From the NCBI GenBank assembly GCA_017467865.1, contig JAFUKG010000030.1, forward strand, positions 45,316-109,315: 64,000 nt of DNA. The letters run 5' to 3'. The position numbers and the translations under genes are program-made. Positions 43,580 to 52,284 of the stretch are shown one piece after another. The first letter of the stretch is position 1, and every line of letters starts with the position of its first letter. The DNA is from Clostridia bacterium. Lineage in GTDB: Bacteria; Bacillota; Clostridia; Oscillospirales; SIG627. The notes beneath the pieces were generated by a model. The model made no database searches, was not told the DNA's origin, and saw only the letters and a list, made by a program, of their open reading frames with translations.

Positions 43580-45016
43580 TTACATATCAAGGCTGTCGTA
43601 GAGCTCAAGATACTTTTCGGCAGACTTCTTCCAAGAGAAGTCACACCTCATTATCTTATATATGAGCTTTGGAGCAAATTCGCTATTGTAAAGGGCGATT
43701 GCCGCCTCACAGCGTTCCTTCAGCTCGTGGGAATTATAGCCTGAAAAAGTAAAACCGTTTCCGTTCATTTTTTTGCCGTCCATCCAGAAGGGCTTGATAG
43801 AGTCATAAAGACCGCCCGTTTCTCTGACTACGGGTATTGCGCCGTAGCGGGACGCTATCATCTGACTGAGTCCGCAGGGCTCGCTCTTTGATGGCATAAG
43901 GAAGATATCGGCACCTGCGTATATCCTCTTTGACAAGTCTCTGTCATAGGTTATAAGTGCACGCACCTTATCGGGGAAGCAGGCTTCAAGATATCTGAAG
44001 TATTCCTCGTACCTCGTCTCTCCCTTGCCCAGCACCACAAGCTGAACGTCATTCTTTGATACTATATCATATATCGCACCTTCGATAATGTCAAGTCCTT
44101 TGTGAGACGCAAGTCGTGTTACAATGGCAAGAAGAGGGGTGTCGGGCTTTATGGGAAGAGCACATTCCTTTTGAAGAGCCTCTTTACACGCCTTCTTTCC
44201 CGAGGTGTCAACCGAGGAATAATTCTCGGCTATGGCAGGGTCTTTTTTGGGGTCGTAGTAGTTATAGTCTATTCCGTTGAGAATGCCCGAAAGCTTACGG
44301 GAATTTCTTTGCAGGACGGTGTGAAGTCCGTGAGCAAATTCGGGGGTCTGTATCTCCTCGGCATATTTTGAGCTGACGGTGGTTACTCTGTCAGCATCCT
44401 CGATTGCACCCTTCATAAGATTGATGCATCCATCGTGCTCCATAAGGGAGTGTTCCCCTTCATTCAGGTCGAAAACGTCCCCAAGAATGGCGAAATCGTA
44501 TTTGCCTTGATACTCTATATTATGAATGGTGAACACAGTTTTGATTTTCTTATATTCCTCACGCCACTTGTAGATGTGGTTGAGATAAATTATCGAAAGC
44601 GCCGCCTGCCAATCGTGAGCATGGAGCACGTCGGGGAAAAAGTCAAGCTTTTCAAGCGCCTCGATAACTGCCATTGAGAAAAATGCAAATCGCTCCCCGT
44701 CGTCGAAGCATCCATAGAGAGTGTCTCTTTTAAAGTAGTATTCGTTATCTACGAAATAATATGTGACACCATCTTTTTCAAGGCTGTAAATGCCACAGTA
44801 CTGACGTCTCCATGAAAGTGTAACGTAAAATACCGCCTCCTCCTTCATTTTCTCACGCCATTCGGGCTTTATCTGAGAATAGAGGGGCATTATCATTCTT
44901 ACGTCTGCCTTGCCCGTCTTACTGATAGCGGCGGGAAGAGAGCCCATAACGTCACCAAGTCCTCCTGTTGCCCCAAAGGGCATAGCCTCGGCACCTACGA
45001 ATAAAATCTTTTTCAC
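43580..45016 (-). CDS. glgA: Glycogen synthase (GT5)
   Basis: 478 residues from a GTG that overlaps the glgD stop (GTGA), with GGAGGA upstream. A GT-B fold with the N-terminal FGATGGLGDVMGSLP loop; the usual K-T-G-G-L has Ala for Lys, a change common in Clostridial forms to my knowledge. HDWQAALSIIYL and the C-terminal SKSEPCGLSQMIASRYGAIP with the catalytic Glu are intact. It transfers glucose from ADP-glucose to the glycan end. Confidence 0.95.
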   Translation of the reverse strand: MKKILFVGAEAMPFGATGGLGDVMGSLPAAISKTGKADVRMIMPLYSQIKPEWREKMKEEAVFYVTLSWRRQYCGIYSLEKDGVTYYFVDNEYYFKRDTLYGCFDDGERFAFFSMAVIEALEKLDFFPDVLHAHDWQAALSIIYLNHIYKWREEYKKIKTVFTIHNIEYQGKYDFAILGDVFDLNEGEHSLMEHDGCINLMKGAIEDADRVTTVSSKYAEEIQTPEFAHGLHTVLQRNSRKLSGILNGIDYNYYDPKKDPAIAENYSSVDTSGKKACKEALQKECALPIKPDTPLLAIVTRLASHKGLDIIEGAIYDIVSKNDVQLVVLGKGETRYEEYFRYLEACFPDKVRALITYDRDLSKRIYAGADIFLMPSKSEPCGLSQMIASRYGAIPVVRETGGLYDSIKPFWMDGKKMNGNGFTFSGYNSHELKERCEAAIALYNSEFAPKLIYKIMRCDFSWKKSAEKYLELYDSLDM

Positions 45017-46143
45017 ACAGTTCCTCCTTTTCCGATGAAGAAAGGCATAGTTTCATGTCCCGACAGAGTTCTGCCGTCTTTTATGAGAACGTTTTTATCT
45101 GTTATTACACAGTTAATATCCGCGTTGTTTCCGACGTATGTGTCCTGAAGAAGCACACTGTTTTTGATAACTGTGCCCTTGCCTACGTGCACCCCTCTGA
45201 ATAGAATGGAGTTTTCCACCTCTCCTTCTATAACGCATCCATCGGCAACAAGAGAGTTCTTAACCTTAGCCCCCTCAAGATATTTCACGGGTGCGCTGTT
45301 ACGAAGCTTGGTATAGATACGGCGGTCCTTTTTGAAAAGTCCCTCCCTCGCTTCTTTTGTGAGAAGCTTCATTGAAATTGCGAAATAGCTTTCAAGAGAA
45401 GAGATATAAGCGTACCAACCGTCATAGTGATGTGCACGTATAAGCTTTCTCTTCAGGTTTTTGCGGATAACGTCACGTGTAAAATCGGTAAAACCGTGAG
45501 ATACTGCGGTGGAGATAACCTCTTCAAGGTCACGCCTTGACATTACCATAATGTTTGTGGATATTTCCACCTCTCCCTTTTCGGGCTTAAAGTTTGCAAT
45601 ATCCGTTATGGCGTTGTTTTCTCCCGTCGTTACTACCTTGACGTTTGAGTCAAAGTGGCGGTCCTTTGTATTAAGCTTTTTTGTTACAACGGTCATATAC
45701 GCGCCTGAGTTTACGTGGTCCTCAATAACCTTGCTCATGTCAATATTCAATACAACGTCACAGTCGGACATTACTATATAGTCGGCCTGGCATTTTGAAA
45801 CAAAGCTTCCTGCATTGATTATTGCTTCAAGTCTGCTCTCATAGAGTCTTCCCGTAACGCCGTTCTGATATGCGGTAACGTAGGGAGGAATAAGCTTGAT
45901 ACCTCCCGAACGTCGAGCTAAGTCCCAATCCTTACCCGTTCCTATGTGGTCAAGAAGCGAACGGTAGTTATAGTGGGTAATAACGCCTATGTTGGTTATC
46001 CCCGAGTTTACCATATTGGAAAGAGCAAAGTCGATAAGTCTGTAACGGCCACCGAAGGGAATGCTTGCCATGGTACGAAGCTTTGTCATTTCGGGTATAC
46101 AGTTATCGTGAATATTTGAAAATATAAGTCCTGCTGAAGTCAA
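45013..46143 (-). CDS. glgD: Glucose-1-phosphate adenylyltransferase subunit GlgD
   Basis: 376 residues, read from a TTG start behind AGGGAGGTGG. A nucleotidyltransferase domain plus a C-terminal left-handed beta helix. Compared with GlgC the N-terminal nucleotide loop is altered (SAGLIFSNIHDNCIPEMT instead of the G-G-x-G-x-R-L pattern), which marks the modulatory, probably non-catalytic subunit of Firmicute GlgCD. It starts 15 bases after glgC. Confidence 0.95.
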   Translation of the reverse strand: MTSAGLIFSNIHDNCIPEMTKLRTMASIPFGGRYRLIDFALSNMVNSGITNIGVITHYNYRSLLDHIGTGKDWDLARRSGGIKLIPPYVTAYQNGVTGRLYESRLEAIINAGSFVSKCQADYIVMSDCDVVLNIDMSKVIEDHVNSGAYMTVVTKKLNTKDRHFDSNVKVVTTGENNAITDIANFKPEKGEVEISTNIMVMSRRDLEEVISTAVSHGFTDFTRDVIRKNLKRKLIRAHHYDGWYAYISSLESYFAISMKLLTKEAREGLFKKDRRIYTKLRNSAPVKYLEGAKVKNSLVADGCVIEGEVENSILFRGVHVGKGTVIKNSVLLQDTYVGNNADINCVITDKNVLIKDGRTLSGHETMPFFIGKGGTV

Positions 46144-46158
46144 CCTTTGCCACCTCCC

Positions 46159-47334
46159 TTAGTTAATCATAGCGCCGGCTTCAACCGTGTCGCCGTCTTT
46201 GATTTTTTTGTCTGCACCTATAACGGTAACGTTGGCTTTGTTTCCGTCTTTGGCAATAACGGCACCCTTGCCGATAACCACGTCGGCATCTACTATGGAA
46301 TAGTAGACCTGGGCACCCTCTTCTATCACAGTATTGTCCATAATAACACTGTTTTCCACAACGGCATCCTTTTCAATTCTTACGCCGTGACCGAGAACAC
46401 AGTTTCTGACCTTGCCGTAGATTTCACAGCCTGCCGTCATTGTGGTGTTTTCCACTGAGGCATCCTCTCCTATATACTGAGGAGACATAGCGTACTGCCT
46501 TGAATAAATACGCCAGGACTCGTCCGCAAGGTCGAGGGCGGGACTATCTCCCAAGAGGTCCATATTCGCCTCCCAAAGAGAAGTGATGGTTCCAACGTCC
46601 TTCCAATATCCCTCAAAGGGGTAAGCATACATCTTTTCGCCCGCTTTGAGCATTGCAGGGATAACGTTTTTACCGAAGTCATAGCTCGAATCGGGATTTT
46701 CGCTGTCTTCTCTGAGGTACTTTTCAAGCTTGGATTTTGTGAATACGTAAATGCCCATAGATGCCTTTGTACTGTCGGGATTTTTGGGCTTCTCGGAAAA
46801 CTTGTATATTTCGCCATCCTCGGTTGCCGTCATTATTCCGAAACGGCTCGCTTCCTCAATGGGTACGTCGATAACCGCAATGGTGCAGTCCGCCCCCTTC
46901 TTTTTATGGTAGTCAAGCATTTCTGAATAATCCATTTTGTAAATGTGGTCACCCGACAGAATGAGAACGTATTCGGCATCGTATCGGTTGATAAATTCCA
47001 TGTTCTGCCAAATGGCGTTGGCAGTACCCTTGTACCAGTCGGCAGAGCCCTGTCCCTGATAGGGCGGAAGTATGTGAACACCTCCGAAGGTACGGTCAAG
47101 GTCCCAAGGCAGACCCGTTCCGATGTAATCGTTGAGATAGAGGGGTTGATACTGAGTCAGTACTCCCACAGTATCAAGTCCCGAATTTGTGCAGTTTGAG
47201 AGAGGGAAGTCAATAATGCGGTACTTTCCTCCATAAGATACCGACGGCTTTGCCGTTTTTGTCGTTAGTGCATAAAGTCTGCTTCCTTGTCCTCCTGCCA
47301 GAAGCATAACGACGCATTCTTTTTTCTTGAACAT
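46159..47334 (-). CDS. glgC: Glucose-1-phosphate adenylyltransferase catalytic subunit
   Basis: 391 residues. The catalytic loop [30 protein letters not shown], the substrate-site segment [15 protein letters not shown] and [11 protein letters not shown] are all present. Makes ADP-glucose, the committed step of glycogen synthesis. GGAGG lies just before the ATG. It is separated from glgB by repeat R9, the only sizeable gap in the operon apart from R8. Confidence 0.97.
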   Translation of the reverse strand: MFKKKECVVMLLAGGQGSRLYALTTKTAKPSVSYGGKYRIIDFPLSNCTNSGLDTVGVLTQYQPLYLNDYIGTGLPWDLDRTFGGVHILPPYQGQGSADWYKGTANAIWQNMEFINRYDAEYVLILSGDHIYKMDYSEMLDYHKKKGADCTIAVIDVPIEEASRFGIMTATEDGEIYKFSEKPKNPDSTKASMGIYVFTKSKLEKYLREDSENPDSSYDFGKNVIPAMLKAGEKMYAYPFEGYWKDVGTITSLWEANMDLLGDSPALDLADESWRIYSRQYAMSPQYIGEDASVENTTMTAGCEIYGKVRNCVLGHGVRIEKDAVVENSVIMDNTVIEEGAQVYYSIVDADVVIGKGAVIAKDGNKANVTVIGADKKIKDGDTVEAGAMIN

Positions 47335-47350
47335 AGCTCCTCCTTTAATT

Positions 47351-47482
47351 GAATGAAGAATGCAGAATTAAGAGTGCAGAATTTAGGAAAATTTGCCCAA
47401 AGGCAAATTACAATTAATTGTAAATTTCGGCAAAGCCGAAATTATCCGAAATTCAGCATTCATCATTCTTTACTCAGCATTT
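47351..47482. repeat. Modular intergenic repeat, copy R9
   Basis: Left words GAATGAAGAATGCAGAATTA, hairpins AATTTGCC-CAAA-GGCAAATT (47390-47409) and AATTTCGGC/GCCGAAATT (47423-47443), right words AATTCAGCATTCATCATTC. It lies within the glg operon and its right end encodes the last codons of glgB on the other strand. Confidence 0.88.
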
Positions 47483-49337
47483 TATATATAGCTCCGCTCA
47501 TGGGCGGTAAATTTATTCTTATTGCCTCAGAGTAGCCTCTGAGCATACAAGGCTCGGTTTTGAGTATACCTTTATTTTCAATACCGCTTCCGCCGAATTC
47601 CTTTTTGTCGCTGTTGAAAACCTCCGTCCACTCACCCTTAAAGGGTACTGCAAGCAAGAAGTCGTCTCTTTGTACGGGGGTGAAGTTTATTATTACTACA
47701 AGCTCCCGTCCGTTTTTGTCACGCCGTCTGTATGAGGCAATGCTCTGCTCGGCGTTGTCGGCGTCTATCCACTCAAAGCCCGACCAATTCCCGTCACACT
47801 CAAAGAGAGGTGGATTTTCAAGATAAAAGTGAAAAAGGGAAGCAGAGAACTCCTGAAATTTCCTGTGCATTTCGTAGTCAAGCAAGAACCATTCTATTTC
47901 ACCTGCAAAGTCCCATTCTCTAAACTGACCTATCTCGCATCCCATAAAGGTCAGCTTTTTACCCGGGTGTGTCATCATATAGGTAAGAAAGGCTCTCGCT
48001 CCCGCGAACTTCATTTCGTATTCACCCGGCATTCTGTCAAGGAAAGACCTCTTGCCGTGAACTACCTCGTCGTGAGATATGGGAAGCAGGTAGCGTTCGC
48101 TGAAGGCGTATGAGAGAGAAAAGTTTATTTTATTGTGGTGATACTTTCGCCAAATAGGATCCTCTTCGGCATACGAGAGGGTATCGTTCATCCATCCCAT
48201 ATTCCACTTTAAAGTAAATCCAAGACCGTCGTTATCAAAGCTTGTCACGTTGGACCACGCCGTTGACTCTTCTGCAATAGTCATAACCTCTGGGTAGTCC
48301 TCGGAAAGTGCTGAGTTCAGCTTTCTGAAGAAAGCAAGCGCTTCAAGGCACTTGTTGTCGCCATATACGTTAGGCACCCATTCCCCAGGACGCTTATCGT
48401 AGTCGAGATAGAGCATGGATGCAACCGCATCAACTCTCAGAGCGTCTATATGATACTTTTCTATCCAATAATATGCGTTTGATATGAGAAAGCTTTGTAC
48501 CTCCTCACGTCCTACGTCAAAGCGTCTTGTACCCCAGACCTCGTGCTCAATTCTGTCTTTACCTTGATATTCGTAAAGGGGCTGTCCGTCAAATTCGTAA
48601 AGCCCGTGAGCATCCTTTGGGAAGTGGGCAGGTACCCAATCGAGAATAACTCCTATTCCCGCCTCGTGCATCTTGTCTACAAATGCCATAAAATCCTTGG
48701 GGTTGCCAAAGCGAGACGTGGGGGAGTAATATCCCGACACCTGATATCCCCAGGAACCGTCAAAGGGGTATTCAGATATGGGCATAAGCTCTACGTGAGT
48801 GTAGCCCATCTGCTTTACGTAGGAGGAAAGCTCCTCTGCAAGCTCTAAATAGGACATGACCTCACCGTTTCGGCGCTTGAAGGAGCCGAGATGCACCTCA
48901 TAAACGTTAATGGGCTCGGACATAATTCTTTCGCGGGTAAAGTGCTTTTTGCGATAATTCAAAAAGCCCTTATCCCGCCATTTGTAGCCGTCAAGGTCAA
49001 AGAGCATGCTTGCAGTTTCGGGCGGATGCTGCGAGAAAAATGCGTAGGGGTCTGCCTTGTATATTTCTTTATCGCCGTTTTTTATAAAAAACTTGTATTT
49101 GTCACCGTAGTGAGGTGCGTCAGAATAGATTTCCCACACTCCTTTTTCGGTCACCTTATACATAGGGAGACTGTAAGGGTCCCAGCCGTTGAAGTCGCCA
49201 ACCAGTGAAACGTAGTGAGCATTGGGCGCCCATACGCGAAAAACAAAGGAGTCGCTTTCCCTGTGTGCTCCGAGATATTCAAAGGCTCTTCTTGACGTGC
49301 CCTGATGGAAATAAAATGGTGCCTGCTTGTTGTCCAT
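47463..49337 (-). CDS. glgB: 1,4-alpha-glucan branching enzyme
   Basis: 624 residues, GH13 subfamily of branching enzymes. The CBM48-like N-domain (VWAPNAHYVSLVGDFNGW) precedes the barrel with DALRVDAVASMLYLDY, MTIAEESTAW and LPISHDEVVHGKRS. Makes alpha-1,6 branches. It is first in the glg operon, AAAGGAG before the ATG, with a promoter about 60 bases upstream. The last four residues (LSKE) and TGA are contributed by the R9 repeat end. Confidence 0.96.
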   Translation of the reverse strand: MDNKQAPFYFHQGTSRRAFEYLGAHRESDSFVFRVWAPNAHYVSLVGDFNGWDPYSLPMYKVTEKGVWEIYSDAPHYGDKYKFFIKNGDKEIYKADPYAFFSQHPPETASMLFDLDGYKWRDKGFLNYRKKHFTRERIMSEPINVYEVHLGSFKRRNGEVMSYLELAEELSSYVKQMGYTHVELMPISEYPFDGSWGYQVSGYYSPTSRFGNPKDFMAFVDKMHEAGIGVILDWVPAHFPKDAHGLYEFDGQPLYEYQGKDRIEHEVWGTRRFDVGREEVQSFLISNAYYWIEKYHIDALRVDAVASMLYLDYDKRPGEWVPNVYGDNKCLEALAFFRKLNSALSEDYPEVMTIAEESTAWSNVTSFDNDGLGFTLKWNMGWMNDTLSYAEEDPIWRKYHHNKINFSLSYAFSERYLLPISHDEVVHGKRSFLDRMPGEYEMKFAGARAFLTYMMTHPGKKLTFMGCEIGQFREWDFAGEIEWFLLDYEMHRKFQEFSASLFHFYLENPPLFECDGNWSGFEWIDADNAEQSIASYRRRDKNGRELVVIINFTPVQRDDFLLAVPFKGEWTEVFNSDKKEFGGSGIENKGILKTEPCMLRGYSEAIRINLPPMSGAIYKMLSKE

Positions 49338-49396
49338 ACAAAGTCTCCTTTAAAGAATAATCAATATAATAATTATATTATACCCTCATTATAATT

Positions 49397-49424
49397 ATTA
49401 TAGCACATAACACAAATTTTACAA
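49397..49424 (-). promoter_or_regulatory. Sigma-A promoter of the glg operon
   Basis: Minus-strand TTGTAA (49419-49424), 16-bp spacer, TATAAT (49397-49402). Further TATAAT-like boxes follow in this very AT-rich leader, so other starts are possible. Confidence 0.65.
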
Positions 49425-49543
49425 CGAGTTTAAAAGCTTTTTTGTAAAAAATTACCTATTTTGTGTAATATTATACAAAACTAAAAAGAAGAAAATATTG
49501 TTTTTGCAACACTTTTAAAAAAACTGTTGTTAAAATGCCCAAA

Positions 49544-49572
49544 AAAGAAAGGCGAATTAACCGCCTTTCTTT
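49544..49572 (-). terminator. Intrinsic terminator of the FAD-protein gene
   Basis: Stem AGAAAGGCG/CGCCTTTCT (49546-49554 with 49562-49570) with an A run on its outer plus-strand side, 10 bases past the stop. Confidence 0.85.
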
Positions 49573-49582
49573 CTTATATAAA

Positions 49583-50959
49583 TTATTTCTCATATTTTTC
49601 TGCTATATCTCTTGCTACAAAGACACCTGATGCCGATGCGTGGGAGAGAGAATGAGTAACTCCCGAGCAGTCGCCGATAACGTAAAGACCGCGGTGCTTT
49701 GTTTCAAGGTGGGAGTTGATTTCAACCTCTACGTTGTAGAACTTAACCTCCACACCGTAGAGAAGAGTATCGTCGTTTGCAGTACCGGGGGCAATCTTGT
49801 CAAGTGCGTAAATCATTTCGATTATTCCGTCAAGTATACGCTTGGGCATAACGAGGCTTAAGTCGCCGGGGGTAGCCATGAGAGTGGGAGTGATGAACGC
49901 CTCATCTATTCTGCTCACAGTTGAACGCTGACCGCGTATCAGGTCGCCGAAGCGCTGAACTATAACTCCTCCGCCAAGCATATTGGAAAGCCTTACTATA
50001 CTTTCACCGTAGCCGTTGGAGTCCTTGAAGGGCTCAGAGAAATGCTTTGAAACAAGAAGGGCAAAGTTGGTATTTTCGGTTCTGAGAGAGGGGTCCTCGT
50101 AGCTGTGTCCGTTTACCGTGACTATTCCGTTGGTATTTTCATTTACTACTGCGCCGTAAGGGTTCATGCAGAAGGTACGCACAAGGTCCTGAAACTTTTC
50201 TGTTCGATAGACTATCTTGCTCTCGTAAAGCTTGTCGGTAATGTGAGAGAATACCTCTGCGGGAAGTTCTACTCTCACACCGATATCAACTCTGTTTGAG
50301 CGTGTGGGAATGTCAAGGTCGTGGCAAACCTGTTCCATCCATTTGCTTCCGCTTCTTCCTGCCGAAACGATACATTCCTTTGAGGTATAACTTCCCTTTG
50401 CAGTAACTACCTCATAGCCGTCATCGGTCTTATTTATTTTATCCACAGGGGTATTGAAGAAGAATTCTACCTTATCCTTAAGCTCTCCGTAAAGGTTTTC
50501 AAGTACCTTGTAGTTAATGTCGGTGCCAAGATGTCTGACAGAGGCATCAAGAAGATGAAGTCCGTTTTGTACACAAATCTTCTTGAACTCAGAGTTTGCC
50601 GTGGAGAAGAGCCTTGTCCCCTCACCGCCGTGAGAAAGGTTAATTTCGTCAACGTAGCGCATAAGCTCAATGGCTTCATTCTTTCCTATATATTCGTGGA
50701 GTGTTCCGCCGAACTGGTTTGTAATATTATATTTTCCGTCTGAGAATGCTCCCGCACCCCCGAAGCCGTTCATAATAGCACAGGTTTTACATCCGATACA
50801 GGTCTTTACCTTCTTGCCGTCAATGGGACAAATTCTTTTTTCAAGAGGATTGCCTGCCTCGAAAACTGCAATTCTAAGGTTATCCTTTAATTTTACAAGC
50901 TCGAACGCCGAGAATATACCTCCGGGACCTGCTCCTATTATGGTAACGTCGTAATTCAT
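49583..50959 (-). CDS. FAD-dependent oxidoreductase (COG2509-like)
   Basis: 458 residues from the ATG at 50959 (MNYDVTIIGAGPGGIFSAFE), preceded by AAGGTGTG. An N-terminal dinucleotide fold GAGPGG is followed by a Cys cluster CPIDGKKVKTCIGCKTC and GFGGAGAFSDGKYN, and the C-terminal FAD motif LYVIGDCSG with SHASASG. This matches large FAD-dependent dehydrogenase-like proteins found across Clostridia with unknown substrate. The Cys cluster might hold metal or an Fe-S centre, which is inference. Monocistronic, divergent from the aminotransferase. Confidence 0.85.
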   Translation of the reverse strand: MNYDVTIIGAGPGGIFSAFELVKLKDNLRIAVFEAGNPLEKRICPIDGKKVKTCIGCKTCAIMNGFGGAGAFSDGKYNITNQFGGTLHEYIGKNEAIELMRYVDEINLSHGGEGTRLFSTANSEFKKICVQNGLHLLDASVRHLGTDINYKVLENLYGELKDKVEFFFNTPVDKINKTDDGYEVVTAKGSYTSKECIVSAGRSGSKWMEQVCHDLDIPTRSNRVDIGVRVELPAEVFSHITDKLYESKIVYRTEKFQDLVRTFCMNPYGAVVNENTNGIVTVNGHSYEDPSLRTENTNFALLVSKHFSEPFKDSNGYGESIVRLSNMLGGGVIVQRFGDLIRGQRSTVSRIDEAFITPTLMATPGDLSLVMPKRILDGIIEMIYALDKIAPGTANDDTLLYGVEVKFYNVEVEINSHLETKHRGLYVIGDCSGVTHSLSHASASGVFVARDIAEKYEK

Positions 50960-50981
50960 AAATTTCACACCTTTCCTTGCA

Positions 50982-51010
50982 ATTCTACCATACAAACATT
51001 TTCTTTTCAA
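50982..51010 (-). promoter_or_regulatory. Sigma-A promoter of the FAD-protein gene
   Basis: Minus-strand TTGAAA (51005-51010), 17-bp spacer, TAGAAT (50982-50987). Confidence 0.75.
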
Positions 51011-51019
51011 GTATCAATA

Positions 51020-51048
51020 TTGACAAAACCGTAAATAAATGATAGGAT
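51020..51048 (+). promoter_or_regulatory. Sigma-A promoter of the aminotransferase gene
   Basis: TTGACA (51020-51025), 17-bp spacer, TAGGAT (51043-51048). It is divergent from the FAD-protein promoter, the two -35 boxes being 9 bases apart. Confidence 0.8.
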
Positions 51049-51079
51049 AAAACATACATATTTTGAAAGGATTGATAGT

Positions 51080-52261
51080 ATGGTTTCAGAAAAAATGAAG
51101 GAACTTGGCTCGAACCGTTCGGTTATCCGAGAGCTTTTTGAATATGGAAAAAAGAGAGCCGCAGAGGTAGGTTCGGAAAACGTTTACGATTTCAGTCTGG
51201 GCAACCCCAGCGTTCCCGCTCCCAAGAGCGTAGAAGAAAAGATAAAGAGTCTCTTAGAGACAGACCCCACTGTTCTTCACGGATATACATCCGCACAGGG
51301 CGATGCGAACGTGAGAAAAACTATTGCCGATAATCTGAAAAAGCGCTTCGGTGCATCGGTTTCTCCCGACTTTATCTATATGACCTGCGGTGCGGCGGCA
51401 AGCCTTACAGTTTCTCTTAAAGCACTTGCCGAGGAGGGCGACGAGTTCATAACATTCACTCCGTTTTTCCCCGAATACAGAGTTTTCGTTGAAATGACAG
51501 GCTCAAAGCTTGTTCCTGTGAAAACTATCGACGGCACCTTCCAGATTGACCGTGACGCCTTTGAAAAGGCAGTAACACCTCACACCAAGGGAATTATAGT
51601 GAATACTCCTAATAACCCTTCGGGCGTTATTCTCAATCCCGACAGCGTCAAGGCTATCATTGAAGTCCTTGAAAAGAAACAAAAGGAATATGGACACGAT
51701 ATTTTCCTTATCTCCGATGAGCCCTACCGCGAGCTTGTATATTCCGATACTGAAAATCCCGTGTTCTTAAATCTTTACTCCAACACTATCCTTTGCTATT
51801 CCTACTCCAAGTCACTGTCTCTGCCCGGTGAGAGAATAGGCTATATCGCCCTCGGCGACGCTATGGCAGGCAAGAGCGACGTTTATGCCGCAATCTGCGG
51901 TGCGGGAAGAGCTCTCGGATTTGTATGCGCACCCTCTATGATGCAGAGAGTTGCCGCAGCCTGCGACGGTGAAACTGCCGACGTTTCGGTTTACCGTGAA
52001 AACAGAGATTTGCTTTATAATTCTCTTACAGAGATGGGATATGACTGCGTTTATCCCGACGGCGCCTTCTATCTCTTCGTAAAGACTCCCACCGCAAATG
52101 CAAAGGACTTTTCGGATAAGGCGTGCGAATATGACCTTCTTGTAGTCCCCGCAGACTCCTTCGGTGTCGAAGGCTACGTAAGAATTGCGTACTGCGTATC
52201 CACCGATATGATAAAGAGAGCCCTGCCTAAATTCGCAGAGCTTATTAAAGAATATAAATAG
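51080..52261 (+). CDS. PLP-dependent aminotransferase, class I/II
   Basis: 393 residues, fold type I. YDFSLGNPSVPAP, the cofactor-binding TCGAAASLTVSLKAL, NTPNNPSG, the YSYSKSLSLPGERIGY active site with Lys244, and a C-terminal VRIAYCVS holding the carboxylate-binding Arg. Close in appearance to aspartate/aromatic aminotransferase-like enzymes of Clostridia; exact amino acid not determinable. AAAGGA lies before the ATG. The LRR lipoprotein follows after 23 bases. Confidence 0.92.
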   Translation: MVSEKMKELGSNRSVIRELFEYGKKRAAEVGSENVYDFSLGNPSVPAPKSVEEKIKSLLETDPTVLHGYTSAQGDANVRKTIADNLKKRFGASVSPDFIYMTCGAAASLTVSLKALAEEGDEFITFTPFFPEYRVFVEMTGSKLVPVKTIDGTFQIDRDAFEKAVTPHTKGIIVNTPNNPSGVILNPDSVKAIIEVLEKKQKEYGHDIFLISDEPYRELVYSDTENPVFLNLYSNTILCYSYSKSLSLPGERIGYIALGDAMAGKSDVYAAICGAGRALGFVCAPSMMQRVAAACDGETADVSVYRENRDLLYNSLTEMGYDCVYPDGAFYLFVKTPTANAKDFSDKACEYDLLVVPADSFGVEGYVRIAYCVSTDMIKRALPKFAELIKEYK

Positions 52262-52284
52262 GGAAAAGGTTTAAAAGATTTATT

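Noticed and set aside
43580..45016. Inactive glycogen synthase because the K-T-G-G-L lysine is Ala
   Set aside because: Other catalytic motifs are intact and Ala at this place is common in Clostridial GlgA, so loss of function is not supported.
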